From Planctomycetota bacterium (GTDB taxonomy: Bacteria; Planctomycetota; J058; JAJDCP01), in assembly GCA_029260765.1 (NCBI GenBank), contig JAJDCP010000046.1, forward strand, positions 1-64,000: a stretch of DNA of 64,000 nt, in the 5' to 3' direction. Below, one piece after another: positions 8,501 through 16,600 of the stretch (the first letter of the stretch is position 1; the number at the start of each line of letters is the position of its first letter). The notes beneath the pieces are model-generated. The model did not search any database and was not told where the DNA came from. It was given only the letters and a program-made list of their open reading frames with translations. A program made the position numbers and the translations under genes.

Positions 8501-9124
8501 CGGCGCGGTCGCGATCGTGTTGCTGCCGCTCGGGCCGCCATAGCCGACGGAGCCCGTGCCGTCCTCGATGCCGATGCTGGCGCTGACATTCTGCCAGTTC
8601 TGCAGCGTGTCATAGTGCAGCTCAATGTTGTTCGAGCCCTCGTACAGCCGGATCTGGCCATAGAGGAAGTCACTGGTCTGGTTGCGCACCGACACCGAGA
8701 AGTACTCAGCCACGAACACGCGGTTCGGGGCGGACCCTTCGGTGTCGTAGCTGATCATGTCGGTGCCACCGTTGGCGGTCACCTCGAGATCATCCCAGAA
8801 CAGCGCGATGGTATTGTCCGGCGTGCCGCTGGTCGGGATGGCTTGGTTGGTATAGGCCGTCCCGTTCTGGTCGAAGGTGATGTAGCCATTGGTACTGATC
8901 GTGACGTTGCTGTAGCTGTTCCCGAAGTAGTCGAAGCTGAAGCCCAGGGGCACGGTCATTTCCGCATCATCGTAGCTGCCCTGGCTTCCATCCCAGAGGA
9001 CGGTACCGCCGATCATTGTCATGCCCGCGGGGGAGGTCGAGGAAGTGTAGCTCTGGGCACTGACAGCACCGGCCAGCAGAGCCACGAGGGCGACCGCGAA
9101 GGTGTTTCTCGTTGTATGGATCAT
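5504..9124 (-). CDS. Large secreted modular surface protein with CARDB and FN3 domains and C-terminal sorting tail
   Basis: The 1206-residue protein starts with a signal peptide ending GAVSA-Q (about 23). It then has a nidogen-like beta domain (about 35-215), CARDB-like domain 1 (235-355), a second copy of the nidogen-like domain (378-565), CARDB-like 2 (575-698) and 3 (700-820), and three FN3 domains (828-920, 928-1020, 1028-1112). An Asn-Pro repeat (1119-1144) and a Gly/Ser linker lead to a tail with GGTC, one membrane segment and RLRRRK. That tail resembles MYXO-CTERM/rhombosortase-type anchors. The expected role is cell-surface adhesion or display. The gene sits 15 bp after the cohesin-like gene, so the two are probably one operon. 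An intrinsic terminator follows at 5444-5466. Confidence 0.85.
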   Translation of the reverse strand: MIHTTRNTFAVALVALLAGAVSAQSYTSSTSPAGMTMIGGTVLWDGSQGSYDDAEMTVPLGFSFDYFGNSYSNVTISTNGYITFDQNGTAYTNQAIPTSGTPDNTIALFWDDLEVTANGGTDMISYDTEGSAPNRVFVAEYFSVSVRNQTSDFLYGQIRLYEGSNNIELHYDTLQNWQNVSASIGIEDGTGSVGYGGPSGSNTIATAPTSNYKFTPSGQGGGTNPGPGTNPGGNLPDLTVDGVSLSQYTIAAGGSIDVTRQYTNFGTGDAGAFRYAIYLSNDTSITATDVLLYDYTTTGLQSNYTNGPWPITVTIPASTSAGSYYVGVIVDDQGAVTESDETNNAGHDATALVVSGGGTNPGPGPGTNPGTGSGSYTMSTFAQGMTLLATGTQLWDGVASPADDAEASVNLGFSFDFFGTSYTSVLVSTNGYITFGSNGTAYSNDNIPDANGPNSVIALFWDDLEIAANGGTDGVYVSTEGSAPNRVFVVEYFSVSRLYAPSDFLYGQIRLFEGSNLIELHYDTLQNWTAMNASIGIENGNGSVGYGGPSATNTIATAPTSNYRFTPAGGGGTPSGGIDLVANSVTAASHSATAGASLNVSRTFTNAGTGAAGAFRYGIYLSTDQTISTADQLLHQATLNSLAASASNGPTNVSVTLPASLSQSTYYVGMIVDDLSAVSETDEANNIAYDSTPITIATPGQPDLMVDSITLGSYTATPGATLSVTRRFSNVGTAAAGAFRYGIYLSPNTDITVQDVLLYDFQSTGLAAGASDGPTAASFVLPANVNPGTYYVGMITDDQSAVAEANESNNKGHDATALTVTASTPQPTVPSAPTGLTANVNGTTVGLGWTDTSSNETGFRVERKTGAQGTYAQVASLPANANSYNDNNVAAGQYVYRVMAFSAAGNSTPSNEVNATVQGTTPQPNPAPTAPSGLTATAGAGTADLSWTDASNNEDGFKVERKDGLAGTYQEIASLAADVTTYQDTGLAAGSTYFYKVRAFNVGGNSSFSNEADVTIAGGGTPTPTTPTAPSLLKCTVAGAAINMGWDDNSTNEDGFKIERKDSPAAQFQEIASVGANIATYQDANVTAGVTYMYRVRAFQGSAMSAYSNEDSATVSGGTNPNPNPNPNPNPNPNPNPNPNPNPNPGGTTNPGSGGFSNSPSTSSGGGDGGTCSVQSRSDLSSAAGWLALAVLGCVLRLRRRKEVQA
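5691..5768. repeat. Hexanucleotide repeat (GGATTC)11 plus two variants
   Basis: Eleven perfect GGATTC units on the plus strand (5691-5756) are followed by GGGTTC and GGGTTG. On the coding (minus) strand they encode 13 Asn-Pro dipeptides, the spacer between the FN3 array and the wall or membrane tail of the surface protein. A perfect hexamer is prone to slippage, and any length change stays in frame. Confidence 0.95.
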
Positions 9125-9139
9125 CGTTGGGGTACCTTT

Positions 9140-10084
9140 CTACTCCAGGACCATGGAGTCGTTGACTTCAAGAACACTACAGTTTTCCATCCCGACTTGG
9201 ATGCTCTCGACGCGAAGTGCCGTTCCGGGTTCAGCAGTCTCGGGAATCTGGAACCACAGCTTGAACAACACACCCGAGGACAGCGTCTGCTGACCCCCGG
9301 AAATCTGAAACACGGCCATTCCCTCTTCCTGCCGCAGCAGCGTCACCTGCTTGCCAGCTTCGACCGCCGCGCTGCCCTGCTCGACCCGATCGACCGTGTA
9401 GGCAGGATCAAACGCGAAGCGCACGGTCAGGTCGACCGGACCGGGCGCTCGGTTCGCCAACATCTCGAGCTCACTGAAGCCCAGGGCTCCACGAGTGCCA
9501 TAGCCGGCCTTGACCCGAAGCACGATGTCGTGCTCGTGTGCGTTGGCCGAAGCGTCGCGGGGTTGAGGCGAGGAATCGTTCAGCGGAGCCAGCACCGGGG
9601 GAAGACCCGCGCTGGCCGCGGCGTCGGCCAGAGCCTCTTGTTCGAGGACATTGACCGAACGCGGCTCGGGATCGTCGTCTTCGCGATCCAGGGCCGCTTG
9701 CTGCTCGAGAAAGCTGGGCGGAGGCGGAGGGGAGACATGAGTCACAGGCTTGGCACCGACACTCTTGCTCGGCTGCGAGCCCGTGGACGAAACAGCTGCG
9801 GGAGTCGACTGCCAACCACTGCCAGCAGGCCCCCCACGGTTCAGCTCAGGCGACCGCTGGACGTCCCGGTCTTCCGCACCCGGTCGTGCGGCAGGACCAT
9901 TCTCAGCTGCACCCTGAAGTCCCCCAGCCTCTGCCGAGGGCGAGCTGCCAGCAGCCAAGCGATCGCTCTGGCCACCCGACTGCTCGAGGTCTTCGATCGG
10001 ATCGCTCTGCAACAGAAAGGCGATGGGCAGCGCGAGCAGTCCGAAAAGGACCGCAAGGGGAATCCATTTCCGCGCGTGCCGCAT
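9140..10084 (-). CDS. Membrane-anchored protein with C-terminal cohesin-like domain
   Basis: ATG at 10084 follows TTTGGAG and gives 314 residues starting MRHARKWIPLAVLFGLLALP, an N-terminal membrane anchor. The open frame runs back to 10231, but that extension has no hydrophobic start. A Ser/Pro/Gly-rich linker spans about 30-190. The last 120 residues look like a cohesin or carbohydrate-binding-type beta sandwich: LTVRFAFDPAYTVDRVEQGS, then VLFKLWFQIPETAEPGT and a final strand. Cohesins bind dockerins in scaffolded surface complexes, but no dockerin repeat was seen in this window. It is the first gene of the operon with the large surface protein. Confidence 0.7.
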   Translation of the reverse strand: MRHARKWIPLAVLFGLLALPIAFLLQSDPIEDLEQSGGQSDRLAAGSSPSAEAGGLQGAAENGPAARPGAEDRDVQRSPELNRGGPAGSGWQSTPAAVSSTGSQPSKSVGAKPVTHVSPPPPPSFLEQQAALDREDDDPEPRSVNVLEQEALADAAASAGLPPVLAPLNDSSPQPRDASANAHEHDIVLRVKAGYGTRGALGFSELEMLANRAPGPVDLTVRFAFDPAYTVDRVEQGSAAVEAGKQVTLLRQEEGMAVFQISGGQQTLSSGVLFKLWFQIPETAEPGTALRVESIQVGMENCSVLEVNDSMVLE

Positions 10085-10472
10085 ACGAATGTCTCCAAAG
10101 AAGAGGCGAAACTTTCTTGTTGCAGTCGATGCCGAAACATCTGAGAACCCGTGCATGCCAGGAGACGAGCAAAGCTTGTGCCAACTTCTGGACGGCACCC
10201 TCCAAGTAAGGATTACTGGCCTTGCAGCCATTTTTGGCCGCGAATCGTTCCAAGGATGCAGACTACAGAGACGGGAAATCGAACCATTTGTGTTTCACCG
10301 CAAAGCTGACGTCACACTTCCAGAATTGGGTCCTATCTCCAGAAAGTGGATAGCCCAGCCCTGAGCGAAGCCCTGAGCCAGCTCCTGGGTCCAAGTTTTC
10401 GATTGACCTGCAGCTGGAGGCCGCGATCATCTTCCCAAACCTTGCTGCGCCGTTTTCATCAGGAGGCCCACG
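10085..10472. other. Divergent intergenic region, no gene seen
   Basis: These 388 bp separate the cohesin-like gene (minus) from fabG (plus) and should hold promoters for both. Apart from the fabG promoter candidate at 10403-10430, no coding frame with a credible start, no tRNA and no strong hairpin was seen. Confidence 0.6.
10403..10430 (+). promoter_or_regulatory. Candidate promoter upstream of fabG
   Basis: TTGACC at 10403-10408 (five of six -35 bases) is followed after 16 bp by GATCAT at 10425-10430 (four of six -10 bases). It lies 43 bases before the fabG start. Assigned by eye. Confidence 0.35.
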
Positions 10473-11201
10473 ATGCCCAGCGAGCCAGGAGTCGCCCTGA
10501 TCACTGGTGCGAGCCGCGGGATCGGTCGTGCCATCGCTGTCGCTTTGGCCCGGACCGGGCGCCACGTGATCGTCAACTACAGATCGCGCCAGGACGCTGC
10601 CGAAGAGACGCTGGCTGCTGTCCGGGAGCACTCTACTGGCGAGTTGCTGGAGCTGGATGTCTCCAACCCCGAAGCTGTCAGCGCCGCACTTGACGGCGTC
10701 CACGCCCGCCACGAGTGCTTGGAGATCCTGGTGAACAATGCAGGCATCCGCAACGACATGCTGATGATATGGATGCAACAAGATGACTGGCGAGGCACGC
10801 TGCAAACCAACCTCGACTCGTTCTTTCATGTCACCCGCCCGGTACTGAAGCAGATGCTGCTGAAAAGGCGCGGCCGCATCGTCAATATCACCAGCGCCGC
10901 GGGGGAAGTCGGCAGCCCTGGCCAGGTGAGCTACTCTGCCGCGAAAGCCGGCCTGATCGGAGCCACCCGCTCCCTTGCCCGTGAGGTCGCCAAACGCAAG
11001 ATCACCGTCAACGCCGTCGCCCCCGGATTCATCGAGACCGACATGCTGGAAGGCCTTCCGGCCCAAGAGCTGCGAGCCCGCATACCGCTGGGTCGCCTCG
11101 GAAAGCCCGAAGAGGTCGCCGCGTTGGTCGCATTCCTCTGCTCTGAAGATGCGGCCTACATCACAGGCCAGGTCTATGCCATCAACGGAGGGCTGTACTG
11201 A
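10473..11201 (+). CDS. fabG: 3-oxoacyl-ACP reductase FabG
   Basis: A 242-residue classical short-chain dehydrogenase. It has the TGASRGIG nucleotide-binding loop at about 10-17, NNAGI at about 90, the catalytic Ser in NITSAAGEV, YSAAK at about 150-154, and the PGFIETDM turn. FabG uses NADPH to reduce 3-oxoacyl-ACP to 3-hydroxyacyl-ACP in fatty acid elongation. CAGGAGG lies seven bases before the ATG. The TGA overlaps the ATG of the ketosynthase gene (TGATG), so the pair is co-translated and probably acts on the same acyl-ACP chain. Other SDR enzymes look similar, but this context supports FabG. Confidence 0.9.
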   Translation: MPSEPGVALITGASRGIGRAIAVALARTGRHVIVNYRSRQDAAEETLAAVREHSTGELLELDVSNPEAVSAALDGVHARHECLEILVNNAGIRNDMLMIWMQQDDWRGTLQTNLDSFFHVTRPVLKQMLLKRRGRIVNITSAAGEVGSPGQVSYSAAKAGLIGATRSLAREVAKRKITVNAVAPGFIETDMLEGLPAQELRARIPLGRLGKPEEVAALVAFLCSEDAAYITGQVYAINGGLY

Positions 11202-12430
11202 TGCCCGAGATGCCCCGTGTTGCCATCACCGGTCTGGGCATCATTTCCAGCCTGGGCCTCGACCTCGCAAGCGTCACCGATGCGCTCCGCAGCGGACGTT
11301 CAGGCATCGTCCTCGACGAGCAGCGCCGCGAGCTGGGCTTCCGCTCGGCACTGACCGGCCGCCTGCCAGACTTCCAGCCCAAGCAGCACGGCCTCAACCG
11401 CAAGATGCTGCGGACGATGGGAGAGCCTGCCCGCTATGGCTGGGCTGCCGCACGCCAGGCGATCGAGCAGGCAGCACTTGATCAAGAGCTACTCAGCAAC
11501 GGGCGCTGCGGCCTGGTGTTCGGAAACGACAGCACGGTGGCCGCAAGTGTCGCCTCCGTCGACATCGCCCGCGAGCACGGAGAGACCCACTTCATCGGCG
11601 GCGGCCTGATTTTTCAGGCGATGAGCTCCACGGTCAGCATGAACCTGGCCGTCCAGCTCGGCATCAGGGGCGCCAGCTTCAGCCTGAGCGCGGCATGCGC
11701 CAGCGGAGCCTTCGCCCTGGGTCAGGCGGCCAGCTTCATCCGCTCGGGGCAACAAGACATCATGCTGGCTGGCGGCGCGCAAGAGCTCCACTGGCAAGGT
11801 ATGGCAGCGTTCGATGCGCTGGGTGCCTTCTCTACCCGGCATGACGCACCGGAGGAGGCCTCGCGCCCCTTCGATAATCAGCGGGACGGACTGGTTCCCA
11901 GCGGTGGAGCCGCCTGCCTGGTGCTCGAATCGGAACACTCCGCGCGCAGACGCGGCGTGCCCGTGTTGGCCTGGCTGTGCGGGTTCGGCTTCTCGTCGAA
12001 CGGCAGCCACCTCTCCCAACCCAGCGCGGACGGAGCGGCCAGGGCTATGCGCGGTGCCCTGGCAGACGCGAAGCTCGACGCTTCCGCCGTCGACTACGTC
12101 AACGCCCACGCGACCTCGACCCCGGTCGGCGATCGGGCAGAGGCCGCCGCGTTGGCTGACGTCTTTGGCGGACAAACAGCGATCTCTTCGACCAAGTCTC
12201 TGACCGGACACGAATGCTGGATGGCTGGGGCGAGCGAAGTCCTCTACACCATCCTGATGATGCGCGCGGGCTTTATCGCTGCGAACCGCAACTTCAGTGA
12301 GGCCGACACAGACGCGCCTGCGCTGCGCATCATCCGCCACGCTGAGGAAGCACGCCTGCGCCGCACCCTGTCCAACTCATTCGGCTTTGGAGGCACCAAC
12401 GCAGCTCTGGTGCTCGCAGCCGAGGATTGA
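11201..12430 (+). CDS. fabB: 3-oxoacyl-ACP synthase, FabB/FabF family, FabB-like
   Basis: This 409-residue ketosynthase condenses acyl-ACP with malonyl-ACP. The catalytic triad is visible: Cys in SAACASG (about 166), His in NAHATSTPVGD (about 300) and His in SLTGHECW (about 335). SNSFGFGGTNAALV closes the C-terminus. The N-terminus (ITGLGIISSLG, then GRSGI) and the spacing follow E. coli FabB more closely than FabF. No fabA-like dehydratase lies nearby, so a role in unsaturated fatty acids is not shown. It is the second gene of the fabG-fabB pair, and a hairpin terminator follows. Confidence 0.85.
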   Translation: MPEMPRVAITGLGIISSLGLDLASVTDALRSGRSGIVLDEQRRELGFRSALTGRLPDFQPKQHGLNRKMLRTMGEPARYGWAAARQAIEQAALDQELLSNGRCGLVFGNDSTVAASVASVDIAREHGETHFIGGGLIFQAMSSTVSMNLAVQLGIRGASFSLSAACASGAFALGQAASFIRSGQQDIMLAGGAQELHWQGMAAFDALGAFSTRHDAPEEASRPFDNQRDGLVPSGGAACLVLESEHSARRRGVPVLAWLCGFGFSSNGSHLSQPSADGAARAMRGALADAKLDASAVDYVNAHATSTPVGDRAEAAALADVFGGQTAISSTKSLTGHECWMAGASEVLYTILMMRAGFIAANRNFSEADTDAPALRIIRHAEEARLRRTLSNSFGFGGTNAALVLAAED

Positions 12431-12454
12431 CGCTCTCCCCCAACAAACGAACAA

Positions 12455-12475
12455 GGGAGGGGACCAACCCCTCCC
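12455..12475. terminator. Hairpin terminator between convergent fabB and korB
   Basis: A perfect 8-bp stem (GGGAGGGG pairing with CCCCTCCC) with a 5-base loop lies between two converging stops. On the minus strand it is followed by the T-rich TTGTTCGTTT, so it fits korB best; it may act in both directions. Confidence 0.6.
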
Positions 12476-12497
12476 TGGGACCAGCGCCGCAGGTTGA

Positions 12498-13523
12498 TCA
12501 CGTGACCGTGATCACCTCACCCTTGTGCAGCAGTTTGTGCAGCGTGCCCTTGCCCACCGCCTGCATCTTGGTCTGCTCTTGACCGAGCATCTGCGCGGTG
12601 TACTCAGCCCGTTGCACCTGCCGGAAGATACCGATCGGGAGCGGAAGAGCAGGCGGGCGCATCTGCGAGAGATTGAAGGCGATACCCGCATTCTGGTTGT
12701 CGAGGTCGTGGACATACAGACTGTCGGGATCGGTGCCTTCGACCGGCACCACCATCGGGCTGCCATTCTGCATCTGGATGGCCTTCTCTTTGTTGGCGCC
12801 AAAGATCATAGGCTTGCCATCATGGAGAGAGACCGTCTGGTCCGGACGCGCCGATTTCGCCGTAATACTCTCCCAGACGCCATCATAGAAGATCGGGCAG
12901 TTCTGCAGGATCTCGATGAAGCTCGTACCCTTGTGCAGCGTCGCAGCGTGCAGGACGGCCCGCATATGGGTCGAGTCCTTGTCGTGGGTGCGCGCGACAA
13001 AGGTGGCGCCGGCCCCAAGCGCGACGCTGATCGGATTGAACGGCTCTTCCAGCGACCCCTGCGGGGAGGTCTTGGTCTTGAGGCCCTGCGGCGAGGTGGG
13101 CGAGTACTGGCCCTTGGTCAGGCCGTAGATCGCGTTGTTGAACAGCAGGATATTGCAGTCGAGGTTACGGCGCAGAATATGGATCAGGTGGTTGCCACCG
13201 ATCGACAGGCCATCGCCGTCACCCGTGATGATCCAGAGGTTCAACTCGGGATTGGCAGCCTTGACACCGAATGCGATCGCCGGGGCACGCCCGTGGATCC
13301 CGTGCACGCCATACGAATTGACGTAGTAGGGAAAACGCGAAGAACAGCCGATTCCCGAGATGAAGCACTGGTTTTCGTGGGGAATCCCCAGCTCTGCCAA
13401 CACCGTCAAGGTCTGCTTGAGAATGTAGTAGTCGCCGCAGCCGGGACACCATCGCACATCCTGATCGGAGGCAAAGTCCTTGGCCTTCAGCTTGGTCTTC
13501 TTCGTATCGGTGGGCGCGCTCAT
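12498..13523 (-). CDS. korB: 2-oxoacid:ferredoxin oxidoreductase, beta subunit
   Basis: The 341-residue product has the thiamine-diphosphate-binding beta-subunit pattern: WCPGCGDYYIL near the N-terminus, a Cys-rich GIGCSSR, HGRAPAIAFGVK and GDGDGLSIGGNHLIH. Together with the alpha subunit it decarboxylates a 2-oxoacid (2-oxoglutarate is likely, giving succinyl-CoA) and reduces ferredoxin. ATG at 13523 follows GGAGGAG and overlaps the korA stop (ATGA), so translation is coupled. Substrate choice between 2-oxoglutarate and other 2-oxoacids is inferred from overall resemblance only. Confidence 0.9.
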   Translation of the reverse strand: MSAPTDTKKTKLKAKDFASDQDVRWCPGCGDYYILKQTLTVLAELGIPHENQCFISGIGCSSRFPYYVNSYGVHGIHGRAPAIAFGVKAANPELNLWIITGDGDGLSIGGNHLIHILRRNLDCNILLFNNAIYGLTKGQYSPTSPQGLKTKTSPQGSLEEPFNPISVALGAGATFVARTHDKDSTHMRAVLHAATLHKGTSFIEILQNCPIFYDGVWESITAKSARPDQTVSLHDGKPMIFGANKEKAIQMQNGSPMVVPVEGTDPDSLYVHDLDNQNAGIAFNLSQMRPPALPLPIGIFRQVQRAEYTAQMLGQEQTKMQAVGKGTLHKLLHKGEVITVT

Positions 13524-15406
13524 GACTGCTCCTCCGTCAAGCCGAGGCACTCGGCGATCTTGGCTTCGACTTCCAGGATCTTGAATGGCAGGCCGCGCAC
13601 GAGATTGAAACCTTCGCAGGGAATCGCGAAAGTGCCCTGGATCAAGAAGCGCAGCTGGCCGAGATTGATCTCGGGAATCACAACCTTGTCGAAACTCTTC
13701 AGCACGCTCTCAAGGTTCCTCGGGAACGGCTGAATGTAGCGCAGATGCGCATGGGCCACGTCGGCCCCCTTCGCCTGCATTCTCTCGACGGCCTGCCGGA
13801 TGACGCCAAAGGTGCCTCCCCAGCTCAGCATCAACAACTTGCCCGACTGCGGGCCGAAGATTTCTTGCTCGGGAATGCTGTCGGCGATGTTGAGAATCTT
13901 CTGCCGCCGGATCACACACATGTTGTGGTGATTCTCGGGGTTGTAGCTGATATGGCCCGTCCCGTCGGCCTTCTCGAGCCCACCAACACGGTGCTGCAGC
14001 CCCTTCGTGCCGGGCACGGCCCACTGCCGGACCAGCCGCTCGTCCCGAGCGTAGGGCAGGAAGTTGCCCTCACCGTCAAACTGCGCGGACTCGGGTGTGG
14101 CCACCCGCGGCGTGATCTTCGGCAGCTTGGAGATGTCAGGCAACTTGAAGGGTTCCGATCCGTTGCCGAGGTAGCCGTCCGTCAACAACACAACCGGCGT
14201 CATGTGCTCGAGGGCGATGCGGCAGGCCTCGATCGCGGCGTGGAAACAATCCGAAGGCGTCGAAGCGGCCAGCACCGCGAGCGGGCACTCGCCATTGCGG
14301 CCAAACACGGTCTGCAACAGGTCGGACTGCTCGGTCTTGGTGGGCAGACCGGTCGAAGGCCCACCGCGCTGCACGTTGATCACAACCAACGGCAGCTCAA
14401 GGATCACCGCAAGGCCCAGGGCCTCACCCTTCAGCGCCAGGCCAGGGCCCGAGGTCGACGTCACGCCAAGCGCTCCACCGTAGGACGCACCGACGGCGGA
14501 ACAGATCGCCGCGATCTCGTCTTCCATCTGGGCCGTGCGCACGCCGTATTCACGCAGCGCCGCCAGCTCTTGCAGGATCTGCGACGCGGGCGTGATCGGG
14601 TAGCTGCCGAGGAACAAGGGTACGCCGGAGAGCTCAGAGCCCGCTACCAGCCCGTAGGCCGTCAACGTGTTGCCCATCAAGTTCCGGTAGAGACCCGGCG
14701 CGTTCTTGGCTGGCTTGATTTCGTAATTGACGCCCATCAAGTCACAAGTCAGGGCATAGTTGTAGCCGGTCTTCAAGGCCTTGATGTTTGCTTCAGCTAC
14801 ATCAGGGATCTTCTTGAACTTGGTTCTCAGCCAATCTGTCGTCGGCTTCATGTCGCGTGAGAACAGCCAGAAGACGATGCCCAGCGCAAAGAAGTTCTTG
14901 CAACGAACTACCTGCTTACGACCCAACCCCGAGTCAGCCAGCGCATCTTGCGTCAGCTTCTCAATAGGGATGTTGAAGACCTGGTAGGCGCCAAGCACAT
15001 CACTCTCGAGCGGGTCTACTTCCCACTTCGCCTTGCGAAGATTCGCCTTCTTGAACGCATCGCCGTTCAAGATCAGCATCCCGCCCTCTTTGACGTGGGC
15101 AAGATTCGACTTGAGGGCGGCGGGATTCATGGCCACCAGCACATCACAGGCATCGCCCGGGCTGAAGACCGGATTGGAAGCGAAGCGGATCTGGAAGCCC
15201 GAGACTCCTTCGAGCGTTCCGACAGGCGCACGGATCTCGGCCGGAAAGTCCGGCAGCGTGCTCAGGTCGTTGCCCATGATGGCGGTCGTATTGCTGAATT
15301 GCCCACCGGTCAGCTGCATACCATCGCCGGAGTCCCCGGCGAAGCGCACTGTTACGTCAGCGAGCATCTCGTGCTTCTTGCTCATGTTGGAAGCTGGCTG
15401 GATCAT
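13520..15406 (-). CDS. korA: 2-oxoacid:ferredoxin oxidoreductase, fused gamma-alpha subunit
   Basis: At 628 residues this is the fused form. Residues about 10-200 are the gamma domain (RFAGDSGDGMQLTGGQFS, then a CoA-contact region). Residues about 220-480 are the pyrimidine-binding alpha domain (GSYPITPASQIL, QMEDEIAA, TSTSGPGLALKGEALG, QRGGPSTGLPTKTEQSDL). The C-terminal part matches domain II. It forms the active enzyme with KorB, linking the citric acid cycle to ferredoxin. No small ferredoxin (delta) subunit gene lies next to it. ATG at 15406 has a weak AGGGA; an internal ATG at 15385 is the alternative. Confidence 0.9.
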   Translation of the reverse strand: MIQPASNMSKKHEMLADVTVRFAGDSGDGMQLTGGQFSNTTAIMGNDLSTLPDFPAEIRAPVGTLEGVSGFQIRFASNPVFSPGDACDVLVAMNPAALKSNLAHVKEGGMLILNGDAFKKANLRKAKWEVDPLESDVLGAYQVFNIPIEKLTQDALADSGLGRKQVVRCKNFFALGIVFWLFSRDMKPTTDWLRTKFKKIPDVAEANIKALKTGYNYALTCDLMGVNYEIKPAKNAPGLYRNLMGNTLTAYGLVAGSELSGVPLFLGSYPITPASQILQELAALREYGVRTAQMEDEIAAICSAVGASYGGALGVTSTSGPGLALKGEALGLAVILELPLVVINVQRGGPSTGLPTKTEQSDLLQTVFGRNGECPLAVLAASTPSDCFHAAIEACRIALEHMTPVVLLTDGYLGNGSEPFKLPDISKLPKITPRVATPESAQFDGEGNFLPYARDERLVRQWAVPGTKGLQHRVGGLEKADGTGHISYNPENHHNMCVIRRQKILNIADSIPEQEIFGPQSGKLLMLSWGGTFGVIRQAVERMQAKGADVAHAHLRYIQPFPRNLESVLKSFDKVVIPEINLGQLRFLIQGTFAIPCEGFNLVRGLPFKILEVEAKIAECLGLTEEQS

Positions 15407-15674
15407 TGTCTGTTCCCTAAATCTACGACTCTGGCTGGGCCGTTCGCACAGCGACGCACGGGCGCCGGAGTGGAGAGCCTAAACAGCGATCTCTCTTTGA
15501 CTTACGAGCCAGAACGTCGGTGATTACAAAGCCTGGCGGCCATGGTACCACATGCGCGGCGGCGTGGGAATAAACACATGGGGCGAGTTTGCGGTTTCGT
15601 CGCGTAACGCGCTGTGATAGGTTGGGATGCGGTCCTCGCTCGCGATGACGCGCTGCGGCGCGGAGGAGCCCACA

Positions 15675-16529
15675 GTGACCGGCTTCCGCGACATCCCCTA
15701 CCCCTTCGAAGAGAACTGGATCAGCGTAGGCGGCGTCCGCACCTGCTGGGTCGAAGAGGGCGACGGGGTCCCCGTTCTGCTGCTCTGCCCCGCGGGTCGC
15801 GGGCTGCTGCACTACCGTGAGCTGTTCGGTCTGCGCTCGCGACGGCGCTTCATCGCTGTCGACCTGCCCGGCTGGGGCAAGGCAGATAAACCGGACGTGT
15901 CATACAACCAGGACTACTACGTCGATTGGCTGCGCCAGTTCGTCGACGCGCTGGGAGTCGACCGGCCGCACCTGGTCGGGAACTCGATGGGCGGGCAGCT
16001 TGCAGCTAGACTCCTGGCCGCAGATCCAAGCTGCGCACGCAGCCTCAGTCTGATCGCAATCCCTGGCAACATCGCGTGGTGGCGGCGCTTTTTGATGCCG
16101 CTGTTCCTGTCGCAACGCACGATCAGGAACATGCGCCCCTGGCAATTCCGGCGCGCCATGCGGCAGAACTTCTACCGCTGGCCGGCGCGCGCCGAAGAGA
16201 TCGTCGCCAAGGGCGTTGAGCTCTCGCGCGGCCCCGATTGGCCGGACTACGCCCGTTGCCTGGCACGCTGCCTGCGTACAGCGCTGGCGCAGGATATTGC
16301 CCCGGTTCTGGCCAGACTGGGGGGTCCCGTGCTCTTCATCTGGGGCAAGCAGGACCGCGTCTGTCCCGTAGCCGCACTGCCAGCCCTGGCCGCGCGGGTG
16401 GCGGACGCCCGCAGCTGCGTCCTGGAGGAGTGCGGGCATTTCCCACCCGTCGAACGACCCAGGCCGACGCTTGACGCCCTGGAGCACTTCTGGGGCAAGC
16501 AGGAAAGCCGTGCTGCAGCAAGGGATTGA
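15675..16529 (+). CDS. Alpha/beta hydrolase
   Basis: GTG at 15675 follows CGGAGGAG at good spacing and gives 284 residues; the frame extends to 15627 without a site. The fold is the alpha/beta hydrolase type, with an oxyanion region LLLCPAGRG, the nucleophile elbow GNSMGG (Ser, about 113), an acid in GKQDRVCP and the catalytic His in CGHFPPVERP. The substrate cannot be read; esters or lipid derivatives are plausible because an acyltransferase gene follows 71 bp downstream on the same strand. The region shared with divergent korA (15407-15674) presumably carries both promoters. Confidence 0.85.
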   Translation: MTGFRDIPYPFEENWISVGGVRTCWVEEGDGVPVLLLCPAGRGLLHYRELFGLRSRRRFIAVDLPGWGKADKPDVSYNQDYYVDWLRQFVDALGVDRPHLVGNSMGGQLAARLLAADPSCARSLSLIAIPGNIAWWRRFLMPLFLSQRTIRNMRPWQFRRAMRQNFYRWPARAEEIVAKGVELSRGPDWPDYARCLARCLRTALAQDIAPVLARLGGPVLFIWGKQDRVCPVAALPALAARVADARSCVLEECGHFPPVERPRPTLDALEHFWGKQESRAAARD

Positions 16530-16600
16530 CGAGACGGAGCAGCTTCGATGGCTTGATGTTTTGGCCGGGCTTGCCAGAATGCAGACTGAATGCATAGGGA

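Noticed and set aside
12525-15523. Long plus-strand open frames opposite korA and korB
   Set aside because: Antisense shadows in GC-rich DNA; korA and korB have complete family motifs and a coupled start.
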